This document shows, piece by piece, positions 44,746-54,278 of a DNA stretch of 64,000 nucleotides. Under the pieces are notes generated by a model. It did no database searches and had not been told where the DNA came from. It saw nothing but the letters and a program-made list of their open reading frames with translations. Location: contig NZ_FMYV01000006.1 of NCBI RefSeq assembly GCF_900102615.1, forward strand, positions 112,644 to 176,643, in the 5' to 3' direction. Position 1 is the first letter of the stretch, and each line of letters starts with the position of its first letter. Made by a program: the position numbers and the translations under genes. This DNA comes from Geotoga petraea. Its GTDB lineage: Bacteria > Thermotogota > Thermotogae > Petrotogales > Petrotogaceae.

Positions 44746-46275
44746 GTGAAGAAATTATTGGGGATATTACTTGTTTTAACAATGGTTTTATCTATTTTTT
44801 CTGTTAACTTGGTTATCGATGATTTTGATGATAATACAAAAAATGATTTAGAAAGATCTATAAATAGTGGAAATGCTTCTGCAGCTGAATACGCTGCCAT
44901 GTCTTTAGCTATAATGTCTGAATATAAATTTGAAGCCTTATACAATCAAGTTGAAATATTAATTTATGGATTAGACGAAGAGGCTTTAAATGAACCCATT
45001 ACACAAGAAGATTTAGAAGGAGTTTACCAAACTGAAGAGATGGAAGAATTTATTAATTATATGAGAGATTCTGGTGGAATTCAAGCTATGAATGATATCT
45101 CAAATAATCTCGAACATGTAATGGGGAAATACGAAACAAGAGTTAGTCTTTCAGAAGACGTAGTTAGACAGCTTCTTTTAAACTTTGGATTGGATCAAAA
45201 AGACGTGGACAATATTCAATCTCAGAATAATTATCCAGAATATGTTGAATCGGATTACAGAGATTTTTTAGCTATGAAAATTTTGGCCGAAGCTGTGTTG
45301 ATGATGGATGCTAATTCTGATACGTATTTTTCAACACTTGGAGAATTAGAAAATTTGATAGAAGATCCTGCATCTTCTTTGAAGCCAGAAGCAACAAAAG
45401 TTGTGGAGAAATACCAAGAAAAATGGTCACAAACATCGCCAAATTTGATGGAATTTGACACAGTATTACAAGATATAGCGGATATAGATGGAGAAATTCA
45501 ATGGGCAAATCTTTCAGACTTATTTGCTGATGAAAAACTATTTTTTGAATACAATTCAGAAATTTTCGTCAACATTAAAGATATTTTAGGATATGTTCTG
45601 GATATAAGCGATTTTGAAGAGACCTATAATGAAGACAGAGAGTATTTGAACTTAATGGATATAATTTTTTCAGAACTTAGAGACAAGATAGACGATGAAT
45701 CGGAATATGAATTAAAAACAAGAATTGCAACAGACTTTATGAGAGGGAATCTTTCAGAAGAACTTAGTCAAGAAGATGTAACCACAACAATTTATATTAA
45801 CGGTGAAGAAGTTTATACTATAATTTCTATTTTAGAAGGTCTTTATGAAACACTTCCTTACGGGAATTTCAACATGAATATGTCTCTAAGAACTTGGGCA
45901 CCAATGTTACAAGAGTTAGGAATGGAAGAACTTAAAGTTGAACTTGAGGTAGGGGTAGACTTTGATGCAGTTAAAGACGGAATCAACTTAAAAGACTTGA
46001 ACATAAAATTAAGACCGGATGTAGTGATGAACGCTTTAACCTTGATTAGTAGCTTAGGAAGTGCTCCTTCAGAACAGTTAATGACAACGCTCAACACAGT
46101 TATAGACGATATAGGATTTTTATACAACGAAGACAGAGATTTGGTTGTGAAAATGGGTGAAGATGATTACTTTGGATCATTGAGAGTTAAAGGTATTTTA
46201 GATATTCAAATAATTGAAAATCTTATTCAGTCATTAAATCAACCACCACAATCACAAGGAACACAAGGAAATTAA
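44746..46275 (+). CDS. exported protein of unknown function (509 aa)
   Basis: A GTG start at 44746 with AAGGAG upstream is preferred over GTG 44737. A signal peptide is clear (MKKLLGILLVLTMVLSIFSV). The mature protein is acidic, rich in helices and has no cysteine or obvious motif; the C-terminal part has alternating strands (LKVELEVGVDFDAVKDGINL). It ends with a short Gln/Pro-rich tail. No family recognised. A strong terminator follows. Confidence 0.7.
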   Translation: MKKLLGILLVLTMVLSIFSVNLVIDDFDDNTKNDLERSINSGNASAAEYAAMSLAIMSEYKFEALYNQVEILIYGLDEEALNEPITQEDLEGVYQTEEMEEFINYMRDSGGIQAMNDISNNLEHVMGKYETRVSLSEDVVRQLLLNFGLDQKDVDNIQSQNNYPEYVESDYRDFLAMKILAEAVLMMDANSDTYFSTLGELENLIEDPASSLKPEATKVVEKYQEKWSQTSPNLMEFDTVLQDIADIDGEIQWANLSDLFADEKLFFEYNSEIFVNIKDILGYVLDISDFEETYNEDREYLNLMDIIFSELRDKIDDESEYELKTRIATDFMRGNLSEELSQEDVTTTIYINGEEVYTIISILEGLYETLPYGNFNMNMSLRTWAPMLQELGMEELKVELEVGVDFDAVKDGINLKDLNIKLRPDVVMNALTLISSLGSAPSEQLMTTLNTVIDDIGFLYNEDRDLVVKMGEDDYFGSLRVKGILDIQIIENLIQSLNQPPQSQGTQGN

Positions 46276-46290
46276 AAAACAAAAAAATAG

Positions 46291-46317
46291 AGCCCGATTA
46301 TTATCGGGCTTTTTTTA
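46291..46317 (+). terminator. terminator before cobamide operon
   Basis: AGCCCGAT-TATT-ATCGGGCT followed by T7. It separates the exported protein gene from cblT; no cobalamin riboswitch fits in the 57-bp gap. Confidence 0.9.
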
Positions 46318-46331
46318 TAAGGGGGAAGTAA

Positions 46332-46805
46332 ATGTCTAAAAGAATTTCATGGATAGGTATTTTTACAGCACTTTCATTTGTTTTGTCTTTTGTGAAATTC
46401 CCATCACCAATTGGGAGTATAGCTCTTGATTCCATGCCAGGATTTTTACTCGCCATAATAAATCCTGTTTACGGAGGAATAACTGCATTTTTAGGGCATA
46501 TATTTACATCTTGGAATTCTGGATTTTATTTTCAGTTTTACCATATTTTATTGGCTATTTCTATGTTTGCTATAGCTTTTATTTTTGGGAAAATGTATAA
46601 AAGAAATAAGATAATAGCTGTAATAACTGCTACAATTTTAAATGGAGCAATAATGCCTTTTATAGTGACACCAATTTTAAGTGTTAAAGGAGTATTTGGT
46701 ACGATGCCGATATTATCTCTTGCAAGTTTTGTGAACATTTTAATTGCTTCACTGGTTTATATATTTATCAAAAAATATGAGGTAATTAAAAATGAAAAAA
46801 ATTAA
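46332..46805 (+). CDS. cblT: ECF transporter S component, probable alpha-ribazole transporter
   Basis: 157 residues with five or six membrane helices and the ECF S-component look (SKRISWIGIFTALSFVLSFV, then GFLLAIINPVYGGITAFLGH). Its overlap with a cblS-like kinase gene and cobU-cobS identifies it as CblT, the alpha-ribazole importer of the salvage route described in Geobacillus. It would pair with a shared ECF ATPase module encoded elsewhere. Confidence 0.8.
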   Translation: MSKRISWIGIFTALSFVLSFVKFPSPIGSIALDSMPGFLLAIINPVYGGITAFLGHIFTSWNSGFYFQFYHILLAISMFAIAFIFGKMYKRNKIIAVITATILNGAIMPFIVTPILSVKGVFGTMPILSLASFVNILIASLVYIFIKKYEVIKNEKN

Positions 46806-47508
46806 CACAAAAAGAGATTTAACTATATTTAAAGATAATGAATATATAGTATTTGCAATGGATAGTTGTGGAGCTATTGGGGAAAAAGAATACGACGTAT
46901 TGAATTTTGATATATACAATACAGCAAAAATGACTTTGAGAGTTTGTTTGAATGAACTATTTTCTGTAGGAGCGACACCAAAAGCTGTTTTTTCTTTAGT
47001 GGCTAACGAGTTTGACCCCACTGCGGGGACAATTCTAAAAGCTATAAAAGATGAATTAGAAGATAATGAGCTAAAAGACATTGAAATAAATGGTAGCAGT
47101 GAAGAAAATTTTGAAACAAAAATGACAGCTTTTGGCATAAACGTTTTTTCGACAGCGAAGAAATTAAAAATGAAAAACACAAAATCTGATTATTTTATTT
47201 ATTTAGTTGGGGAACCTTTTGTGGGGCAAGAAGTTGTGAATAATCAAGATATTTTGTTAACACCAAAAATAATAAAATTCATTATAAATAATTATGAAAT
47301 AGGAGATTTAATACCTTGTGGTTCTGGTGGGATATTAAAAGAATTGAATATATTATCTAAAGAAAATTCTCTTGATTTTGAATTATTTGATACTAAAATA
47401 GATCTGGAAAAATCTGCAGGCCCTGCAACATGTGGTGTTTTTACTACAAAAGAAAAAATTGAATCTATGGGAGATTATCCTTTAACTTTGATAGGCAAAT
47501 ACATTTAG
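46792..47508 (+). CDS. cblS: alpha-ribazole kinase, CblS-like
   Basis: 238 residues of the PurM/AIR-synthase fold (SVGATPKAVFSLVANEFDPT, then FIYLVGEPFVGQEVVN and LIPCGSGGILKELNIL). CblS phosphorylates alpha-ribazole so that CobS can attach it to GDP-cobinamide. It overlaps cblT by 14 bp and precedes cobU, matching the known cblT-cblS pairing. Assignment relies on fold and context. Confidence 0.82.
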   Translation: MKKINTKRDLTIFKDNEYIVFAMDSCGAIGEKEYDVLNFDIYNTAKMTLRVCLNELFSVGATPKAVFSLVANEFDPTAGTILKAIKDELEDNELKDIEINGSSEENFETKMTAFGINVFSTAKKLKMKNTKSDYFIYLVGEPFVGQEVVNNQDILLTPKIIKFIINNYEIGDLIPCGSGGILKELNILSKENSLDFELFDTKIDLEKSAGPATCGVFTTKEKIESMGDYPLTLIGKYI

Positions 47509-47520
47509 GAGTTGGTTTTC

Positions 47521-48054
47521 TTGAAAATAGTAATGGTTACCGGAGGGCAGAGTTGTGGAAAATCAACTTTTGCTCAAAAAACTGCTGAAAATATTTCTGG
47601 TAAAAGAGTATATGTTGCTACTGCTCAAGCATTTGATCAAGAAATGGAAATCAAAATACAAAAACATATAGAAGAAAGAGAAGATAAATTCGATACTATA
47701 GAAGAACCATTGGAGCTAGACCAAGCCATTTTAAAAACAAAAGAGTATGACGTTGTATTACTTGATTGTTTAACTATGTGGACTTCTAACATTATATTGA
47801 ACAATGAAAATAATGAAGAGGCGGCTGTTGAAAAATATCTAAACAATTTTCTAAAATCAATAGAGAAATTAAAAAATCATTCTAACATACAAAAACTCAT
47901 AATAGTTACAAATGAAGTTGGATGGGGAATAATTCCTGGAAATAAACTTTCCAGAATTTTTGCAAGGCTTTTGGGAACTGTAAACAAAAAAATAGCCAAA
48001 ATTTCTGACGAAGTGTATATGATGGTTTCAGGAATCGAGGTGAAAATAAAATGA
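47521..48054 (+). CDS. cobU: adenosylcobinamide kinase/guanylyltransferase CobU
   Basis: 177 residues. The P-loop is MVTGGQSCGKSTFAQK, and the guanylylation region includes VVLLDCLTMWTSNIIL and VTNEVGWGIIPGNKLSRIF, both hallmarks of CobU. It phosphorylates adenosylcobinamide and transfers GMP. TTG 47521 is chosen for its spacing from AGGAG. The gene overlaps the next by 4 bp. Confidence 0.95.
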   Translation: MKIVMVTGGQSCGKSTFAQKTAENISGKRVYVATAQAFDQEMEIKIQKHIEEREDKFDTIEEPLELDQAILKTKEYDVVLLDCLTMWTSNIILNNENNEEAAVEKYLNNFLKSIEKLKNHSNIQKLIIVTNEVGWGIIPGNKLSRIFARLLGTVNKKIAKISDEVYMMVSGIEVKIK

Positions 48055-48704
48055 TTGTGGGGGTGACATCATGGCAAAAACCAGGAACTTACCTGGAAAA
48101 TGTAGAATTACTGAAAGGTTTTGCAGATTTTGTTGAGCTACTTGTCTATACATGGGATGAGACAACAAAGGGAACTCTTGAAAAAGAAATCGGTGGAATT
48201 CGAAACAAGGTAAAATATTCTGTTCATTTACCCACAGATAATCTTGAAAACTGTAAAAAAGCAATACAATATTTTAGCGATAAAAACGCTTATAGATTAA
48301 CTATTCATCCATTTGGTGATAAAGAAGAGTTTAGAAAAGTAATAAAAGAAGGTATTGAGTTGGTTGGGGAAAAACTTTGTCTTGAAAATCTTGAAAATGA
48401 TGCTTTTTACGATTACTATGAATTTGTGAAAGACTTGGAAGTTTCAATAACAATGGATTATGGCCATCTTTTAATAATAAATCAAAACCCACAAGAATTT
48501 TATGAAAAGTATTCTGGACAGATAAAAGAAATTCATTACCATGGAGTTGATTCTGAAAAAGGGCATGTTTTTCCAGAAGAAAATCAATTGGAGGAATTCA
48601 TAAATTTTTACGATCAAAATTTTGAAAAAGACGTACCCGTTTGCATAGAATTATTCGAATTGGAAGATACAAAAAAAGTTTTTGAGAGGTTGAAAAAAAG
48701 ATGA
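48051..48704 (+). CDS. cbiR: TIM-barrel protein, probable cobamide-remodelling CbiR
   Basis: 217 residues of the AP-endonuclease-2/sugar isomerase fold: YSVHLPTDN, LTIHPFGDK, CLENLENDAF, MDYGHL and IHYHGVDSEKGH supply the metal-type His/Glu/Asp ligands. CbiR of Akkermansia, which cuts cobamides back to cobyric acid-type precursors, belongs to this superfamily and is found in cobamide gene clusters. Position between cobU and cobS, with 4-bp overlaps on both sides, supports that role here. A sugar-phosphate isomerase is the alternative. Confidence 0.65.
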   Translation: MIVGVTSWQKPGTYLENVELLKGFADFVELLVYTWDETTKGTLEKEIGGIRNKVKYSVHLPTDNLENCKKAIQYFSDKNAYRLTIHPFGDKEEFRKVIKEGIELVGEKLCLENLENDAFYDYYEFVKDLEVSITMDYGHLLIINQNPQEFYEKYSGQIKEIHYHGVDSEKGHVFPEENQLEEFINFYDQNFEKDVPVCIELFELEDTKKVFERLKKR

Positions 48705-49408
48705 AAAATCTTTTTGTTGCATTTGGGACAATAAGCAAAATACCAGTTCCAACTGTAAAAAAAATAAATATAAAAAGAAGCACGATATTTTTCCCTGTTG
48801 TGGGATATGTGGCTTCTTTGATAAATTTTGGTATATACTACTTATTGAAAGATTATATACCAACTAACATTTTAATATCTTTGATAATGATAGTTTATTT
48901 TTATCTTTTTCAATACTTTCATTTTGATGGTTTCGTTGATTTGATAGATGGATTTGGAGCTCAGATAAAAACAAAAGAAGAAAGATTGAAGATATTAAAA
49001 GACTCAAGAGTTGGGGCTTTTGCTTTACTTGGAGGAGTTTTGTATATACTGTTTCTTTTTAACCTAATGAACAACATCCCAGAAGGATTTTTGTTGGCTC
49101 CGGTGTTTTCCAGATATACAATGAACCTATTACTAACGATTTCTAAACCAGCAAGAAAAGATGGACTAGGAAAAATGTATTTCCCATATCCAAAATTCTA
49201 TTTTTTATTATCTTTGATATTCATTTTACCTATAGCGTATTTCAATCTACAAATATTTTTAATAGGTATTGCATCTTCTATAATCTCTGCTGTAATCATG
49301 AATATAATATCCAATAAAAAAATAGAAGGAGTAACTGGTGACGTAATAGGGGCATCAGCAATAATATCTGAAGTGGTATATCTTTTCATTCTGAATCTGT
49401 TTTTATAG
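48701..49408 (+). CDS. cobS: adenosylcobinamide-GDP ribazoletransferase CobS
   Basis: 235 residues with several membrane helices. The catalytic region is HFDGFVDLIDGFGAQIKTKE followed by RLKILKDSRVGAFALLGG, the CobS hallmark. It joins alpha-ribazole or its phosphate to adenosylcobinamide-GDP. It is the last gene of the cobamide operon. Confidence 0.95.
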   Translation: MKNLFVAFGTISKIPVPTVKKINIKRSTIFFPVVGYVASLINFGIYYLLKDYIPTNILISLIMIVYFYLFQYFHFDGFVDLIDGFGAQIKTKEERLKILKDSRVGAFALLGGVLYILFLFNLMNNIPEGFLLAPVFSRYTMNLLLTISKPARKDGLGKMYFPYPKFYFLLSLIFILPIAYFNLQIFLIGIASSIISAVIMNIISNKKIEGVTGDVIGASAIISEVVYLFILNLFL

Positions 49409-49514
49409 TATAATAGATATTATTTCTACCCATGAAGTTAATGTTTATGATTATAATAACTATATAAAATATGTTCCTTTTTATAAAAAGGTCGAAAAAG
49501 AAGGGATGGAAATA

Positions 49515-49547
49515 AAATGACCCGAGATTATTCTCAGGTCATTTTTT
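49515..49547. terminator. bidirectional terminator after cobS
   Basis: AAATGACCCGAGA pairs with TCTCAGGTCATTT (one G-U), followed by T on the plus side. It lies between cobS and the convergent DUF362 gene. Upstream, 49420-49519 has a startless frame ending YVPFYKKVEKEGMEIK, perhaps a gene remnant. Confidence 0.85.
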
Positions 49548-49551
49548 GATG

Positions 49552-50592
49552 TCATTTAAAAATCTTTCTTTTTAAATCTATGGCGTCTTCTGGGCACACT
49601 TCATGACACACATAACATCTTATACATTTATCATAATCTATGCTGTGGTTGTCTATTGTTATGGCACCAGCTGGACAGCTGTTTTCACATATTCTACAAG
49701 AAATACACTTATCCACGTTTATTTCTGGGACTCTTTGTACCGCTCTAGATAAGTTGGTAAAGGTTTCAAATATTGGCGCTGTAATAGGAAGTTTTATCTT
49801 GCCACCTTCCCAGTCTCCATTTATTTTATATTCAGGTATGAGTTTTCTTCTCATCGATTCATTTAAAATATAAGCGTATTTTTCTTTAACGTTTAATTTT
49901 TTTGCCACAGCGTGATCTAAAGCATAGGCGTTTTCAGAAATTCCAATAACCCCAAAATGTTTTTGCTTTCCGTTTGCAGGGCCATTTCCTTCCATACCTT
50001 CTATTCCATCTAAAACAGTTATGGTTGGTTTTACTATGTTGTGGATATCGATAATAACATTTGCAAAATTTGTGTTTGTTCTTGCTTTTAAATGCCATGA
50101 TGACTTTTCTTTTCCAACAACACAACCAAAAGTATTTTTAATACCCATTGTTAATATCATTTGAGAATGGGTTTTTAATTTTGCTATATTAATTATTTTG
50201 TCTGCATCTAAAACTTTTCTGGATATTTTTATTTTTTTGTAATTTTCTCCATCAACTTCAACAGGATCATCTAATTCAACAATTGGAATATCATATTTCT
50301 GGCAAACATCGTAAATGCCATTAGCCTTTACCCCTTGAAGGGCTGTTCCTGTAGCAGGGCTATCTCCAAGATATATTTCTACATCTAAATCAAGTAAAAA
50401 TAAAATAATAGCTTCAACTATTTTCGGGTGTGTAGTAACCGCTTTTTCAACTTCTTTTGGTGAAAGGAGGTTTGGTTTTAAGAGAACCTTGTCACCTTTT
50501 TCAAATTTTCCTTTGTATGGTTCCAACATTTTTACTAATTTTTCAACAGATTTTTCATAATTATCACATTTGTTTAAATACACGTCTATCAA
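49552..50592 (-). CDS. DUF362 protein with two 4Fe-4S clusters
   Basis: 346 residues. The first ~270 form a DUF362 domain (GDKVLLKPNLLSP, then LGDSPATG and LKTHSQMILTMGIKNTFGCV). The C-terminus has two ferredoxin motifs, CISCRICENSCPAG and CIRCYVCHEVCPED. Such proteins are common in anaerobes, with an unclear redox or maturation role. Confidence 0.9.
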   Translation of the reverse strand: MIDVYLNKCDNYEKSVEKLVKMLEPYKGKFEKGDKVLLKPNLLSPKEVEKAVTTHPKIVEAIILFLLDLDVEIYLGDSPATGTALQGVKANGIYDVCQKYDIPIVELDDPVEVDGENYKKIKISRKVLDADKIINIAKLKTHSQMILTMGIKNTFGCVVGKEKSSWHLKARTNTNFANVIIDIHNIVKPTITVLDGIEGMEGNGPANGKQKHFGVIGISENAYALDHAVAKKLNVKEKYAYILNESMRRKLIPEYKINGDWEGGKIKLPITAPIFETFTNLSRAVQRVPEINVDKCISCRICENSCPAGAITIDNHSIDYDKCIRCYVCHEVCPEDAIDLKRKIFK

Positions 50593-50907
50593 AATAATTT
50601 CCCTCCCATAATCTTATATATAAACCATTGTATATTACTTATAAAATCTCTTATATAATCTTTTTTATATTTTAACAAAAATTTATAAAATTTATATTAA
50701 AAACCACATAATACACAATATTAAGCAATATTTTAAAACAAACAAAAAAATATAATTATAATGAGAGGCATTTGAAAAGGTCTCTTTTATTTTAGAATTA
50801 ACACAATAATAACTTGTAATTAAACACTAAAACTCTCTTTTGATTGACAATTTTAGTATAGCCGTTGTAAAATGATCACCTACTAAAAATTTTTCGGAGG
50901 TTTAAAT
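50593..50907. other. regulatory region upstream of purH
   Basis: About 315 AT-rich bases with no gene. A weak hairpin-like GAGAGG...TCTC lies near 50763. I see none of the conserved core of a purine riboswitch. Confidence 0.5.
50844..50873 (+). promoter_or_regulatory. promoter of purH-purD
   Basis: TTGACA (50844-50849), 18-bp spacer, TAAAAT (50868-50873), 34 bases before the purH start. Confidence 0.7.
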
Positions 50908-52407
50908 ATGATAAAAAGAGCATTAATAAGTACTTATGACAAAACTGGTGTTGTTGAGTTTGCTAAATATTTAGAAGAAAATAACGTAGAAATAATTTCT
51001 TCAGGTGGAACTGCGAAACTATTATCAGAAAATGGAATAAAAGTAACCAAAGTTTCAGATGTGACAAAATTTCCAGAAATTTTTAACGGACGGGTGAAAA
51101 CACTACACCCCAAAATACACGGTGGGATACTTGCAAGAGAGGGAAAAGACGAAGAAGAAATGAAAGCTAACGAAATAGAGAAAATAGATCTTGTTTTTGT
51201 TAATTTATATCCATTTTTTGAGAAAGTTAATGAGGGATTAGATTTTGAAAAACTGGTAGAGTTTATAGACATTGGTGGACCAACAATGATAAGGTCAGCT
51301 GCAAAAAATCTTAAAGACGTAGTTATACTAACAGACAATAAAGACATTGATTTATTAAAAGAGAAAAAATTGAATATAGATTTTGAAACGAGAAAAAAAT
51401 TGGCTTTAAAGGCTTTTAACCTGACATCTGCTTATGATGCTTCTATTTCAGAATATCTTGCAAGGGAAACGGGAACAGATTTTCCAGAGTATCATACTGT
51501 TTCTTATAAAAAATATTCTGACCTTAGATATGGAGAAAATCCCCATCAAAAAGCAGCCTTCTACGTGAAAAATAATGGTAAATACTCTTACAATGATTTT
51601 GAACAATTACACGGAAAAGCGCTATCTTATAACAATTTAAGAGATGCAGACATAGCCTGGAAAGTAGTTAATGAATTTGAAGATACTGCTTGTTGTGGGT
51701 TGAAACACAACACTCCTTGTGGAGTTGGAATTGGTGAAACAGTTGAAGAAGCTTATCAAAAAGCTTATGAAGGTGACCAGATATCAATATTTGGTGGTAT
51801 AGTATCTTTTAACAGAACTGTGGATAAATCAACTGCATTGAAACTAAAAGAAATATTTCTTGAAATTATCATAGCTCCAGATTTTGATGATGATGCTCTG
51901 GAATTGTTGAAGAAAAAGAAAAATTTAAGATTGTTAAAAATGACTAAAAATAATTTTGACGATTTTGAATCCATAACAATAGATGGTGGAATATTAGTTC
52001 AAAATACTGATAAAGAGTTTATAAATAAATTTGAAGTGGTGACAAAAAACAAAAATATATCTGAAAAAATGAAAAAAGAGTTGGAATTCGCCTATAAAGT
52101 AGTGAAATATTCAAAATCAAATGCTATAGCAGTAACTGCAAATAAAAAATTACTTGGGGTTGGAAATGGAGAAGCAAACAGGATTTGGGCTGCAGAACAA
52201 GCACTTGAAAGAGCAAAAGGCAAAGGCGCAGTTCTCGCATCTGACGCTTTCTTCCCTTTTGATGATGTAGTGAAGCTTGCTGCTAAATACAATATAAAAG
52301 CAATAATTCAACCAGGTGGATCTATAAGAGATAAAGACTCCATAAAAGCATGCGATGAAAATGGAATAACGATGGTATTTACTGGCATGAGACATTTTAA
52401 ACATTGA
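50908..52407 (+). CDS. purH: bifunctional AICAR transformylase/IMP cyclohydrolase
   Basis: 499 residues. The N-terminal cyclohydrolase domain has [15 protein letters not shown] and [12 protein letters not shown]; the transformylase domain has [38 protein letters not shown] and the catalytic KHNTPCGVG. It performs the last two steps of IMP synthesis. It is followed immediately by purD. Confidence 0.97.
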   Translation: MIKRALISTYDKTGVVEFAKYLEENNVEIISSGGTAKLLSENGIKVTKVSDVTKFPEIFNGRVKTLHPKIHGGILAREGKDEEEMKANEIEKIDLVFVNLYPFFEKVNEGLDFEKLVEFIDIGGPTMIRSAAKNLKDVVILTDNKDIDLLKEKKLNIDFETRKKLALKAFNLTSAYDASISEYLARETGTDFPEYHTVSYKKYSDLRYGENPHQKAAFYVKNNGKYSYNDFEQLHGKALSYNNLRDADIAWKVVNEFEDTACCGLKHNTPCGVGIGETVEEAYQKAYEGDQISIFGGIVSFNRTVDKSTALKLKEIFLEIIIAPDFDDDALELLKKKKNLRLLKMTKNNFDDFESITIDGGILVQNTDKEFINKFEVVTKNKNISEKMKKELEFAYKVVKYSKSNAIAVTANKKLLGVGNGEANRIWAAEQALERAKGKGAVLASDAFFPFDDVVKLAAKYNIKAIIQPGGSIRDKDSIKACDENGITMVFTGMRHFKH

Positions 52408-52418
52408 GGTGTGATGAT

Positions 52419-53654
52419 ATGAAAATTCTATTAATCGGTTCTGGAGCAAGGGAACACGCAATAGCTTATAAACTATCTTTATCACAAAAAGTAGAAAAAA
52501 TATTTGTCGCTCCTGGAAATGGTGGGACTTATGTAGAAAATAAATGTAAGAATATTGACATAAAAAATCATGATGAGCTCTTGGATTTTGCAAAAAACAA
52601 CTCAATAGATTTTACTTTTGTTGGGCCAGAACAACCTTTGGCAGATGGGATTGTTGATTTATTTGAAAGTAACGGGTTAAAAATAATAGGCCCAGATAAA
52701 TTCTCTTCTCAGCTTGAAAGTAGTAAATCATTTGCCAAAAAATTTATGAATAAATACAATGTCCAAACAGCTAATTACAAAGAATTTAGCAAAAAAAATA
52801 ACATAGATGAAATTACAAACCTTATTAATTACCCTGCGGTAATAAAAGCGGATGGATTGGCAGCTGGAAAAGGCGTTTTTATATCTGAAAATAAGGAAAA
52901 TGCAAAAAAAGTTTTAAAAGATTTATTTGAAAAAGAAATTCTTGGAAAAGCTTCTGAAAAAATAATAATAGAAGACGCTATACCTGACTTTGAATGTTCT
53001 GTTTTCACCTTTTTTGATGGAGAAAACGCAAAAACATTCGCCTATTCCCAAGACCATAAAAAATTGTACGAAGGAGAAAAAGGCCCAAACACAGGGGGTA
53101 TGGGTTCTATCACTCCTCATCCCCTGATAACAGAAAAACAAAAAGAAAATATAATTAACAAGATAATTAATCCAACAATAAAAGGAATAAAAAAAGAAAA
53201 GATGAATTATAAAGGGGTAATATTTTTTGGAGTTAAATTTAAAAAAGATGAACCATACCTTCTCGAATATAACGTTAGATTTGGAGACCCTGAAACCCAA
53301 AGTATTATGTACATTTTAGAAACAGACCTTGTCGAGATATTTGAAAGTATTTTAAACAAATCTTTGAACAAAATAGAAATAAAACTCGAAAACAAAATAT
53401 CTCAATGTGTTGTTGTAGCAGCAAAAGGATATCCAAAAAAATACAACAAAAACATAGAACTAAACTTAGATAATTTTAATTCAAAAATTTTTCACGCCGG
53501 GACAAAAATAGAAAAAAACAAATTATTATCTTGTGGAGGAAGGATTTTTTCTATAGTGGAAAAGGCAGAAACTCTTTCAAAAACAAGAGAAAAAATATAT
53601 TCTCAACTAAAAAGCCTCAAAAACCCTGAATTATATTATAGAAAAGATATATAG
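52419..53654 (+). CDS. purD: phosphoribosylamine-glycine ligase
   Basis: 411 residues, slightly short for PurD. ATP-grasp motifs are KILLIGSGAREHAIAYKL at the start, VIKADGLAAGKGVFIS, GPNTGGMGSITPHPL and LEYNVRFGDPETQ. ATG 52419 follows AGGTG and is preferred over a GTG at 52404. It forms an operon with purH. Confidence 0.95.
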   Translation: MKILLIGSGAREHAIAYKLSLSQKVEKIFVAPGNGGTYVENKCKNIDIKNHDELLDFAKNNSIDFTFVGPEQPLADGIVDLFESNGLKIIGPDKFSSQLESSKSFAKKFMNKYNVQTANYKEFSKKNNIDEITNLINYPAVIKADGLAAGKGVFISENKENAKKVLKDLFEKEILGKASEKIIIEDAIPDFECSVFTFFDGENAKTFAYSQDHKKLYEGEKGPNTGGMGSITPHPLITEKQKENIINKIINPTIKGIKKEKMNYKGVIFFGVKFKKDEPYLLEYNVRFGDPETQSIMYILETDLVEIFESILNKSLNKIEIKLENKISQCVVVAAKGYPKKYNKNIELNLDNFNSKIFHAGTKIEKNKLLSCGGRIFSIVEKAETLSKTREKIYSQLKSLKNPELYYRKDI

Positions 53655-53773
53655 AAATCATTTCATGATTTCTATAATGTCTCCCTAAGCAGCTCACAAA
53701 GTAACAAATCAAAAGATATAAACCTATAAAAAAATTAATCCTTTTTAAATGATCGTTAGGGAGTTGATATATA

Positions 53774-53823
53774 TCTTGACATCAAGACATTATTTTTGTT
53801 ATAATTATCTTGACATCGAGATA
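53774..53823 (+). promoter_or_regulatory. MarR promoter with two operators
   Basis: TTGACA (53776-53781) and TATAAT (53800-53805) are 18 bp apart. TCTTGACATCAAGA (53774-53787) is a perfect inverted repeat over the -35, and TATCTTGACATCGAGATA (53806-53823) is a near-copy after the -10. This fits autorepression by the MarR protein encoded 15 bp downstream. Confidence 0.85.
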
Positions 53824-53838
53824 AAAAGGGGTTAAAAA

Positions 53839-54273
53839 ATGAGTAAAATAGATCTTAAAATAATCATAGCTCTTTCTCGAGCTAATCAAGCGATTTTAAA
53901 AAAAATAGAAAAAAGCATGAATAAAAATGGCTTGACAGTTAGTGAATTTGGAGTTATGGAGCTTTTGCTCCATAAAGGGAAGCAACCTGTTCAAAAAATT
54001 GCTGAAAGGATTTTAGTTACTAGTGGAACTATTACTTATGTTATTAATAAACTTATTAAAAAAGGTTATATAAAAAGAGAAAGATGCAATGAAGATAAAA
54101 GAATATATTATGTTGATTTAACTGAAGAAGGTAGAATTTTTATAGAAAAAGTTTTTAAAGAACACGAAAAATATTTATCAAAACTTTTTCAGGAAATAGA
54201 TAACAATGATAAAAAAGATTTAATTAAAAAATTAAATTTATTTGAAAATGTTGCTAAACAATACAAGGAGTGA
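53839..54273 (+). CDS. MarR-family regulator
   Basis: 144 residues. The winged helix is clear: LTVSEFGVMELLLHKGKQ, recognition helix ILVTSGTITYVINKLIKKGY, wing IKRERCNEDKRIYYVDLTEEG. It likely represses itself and the nitroreductase gene that overlaps it, through the paired inverted repeats upstream. Inducer unknown, probably a redox or quinone-like compound. Confidence 0.92.
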   Translation: MSKIDLKIIIALSRANQAILKKIEKSMNKNGLTVSEFGVMELLLHKGKQPVQKIAERILVTSGTITYVINKLIKKGYIKRERCNEDKRIYYVDLTEEGRIFIEKVFKEHEKYLSKLFQEIDNNDKKDLIKKLNLFENVAKQYKE

Positions 54274-54278
54274 TAATT

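Noticed and set aside
46276..46331. Cobalamin riboswitch before the cobamide operon
   Set aside because: The gap is only 56 bp and is filled by a terminator and a ribosome site.
50593..50907. Purine riboswitch before purH
   Set aside because: The conserved core and paired helices of purine riboswitches are not seen; only a normal promoter is evident.
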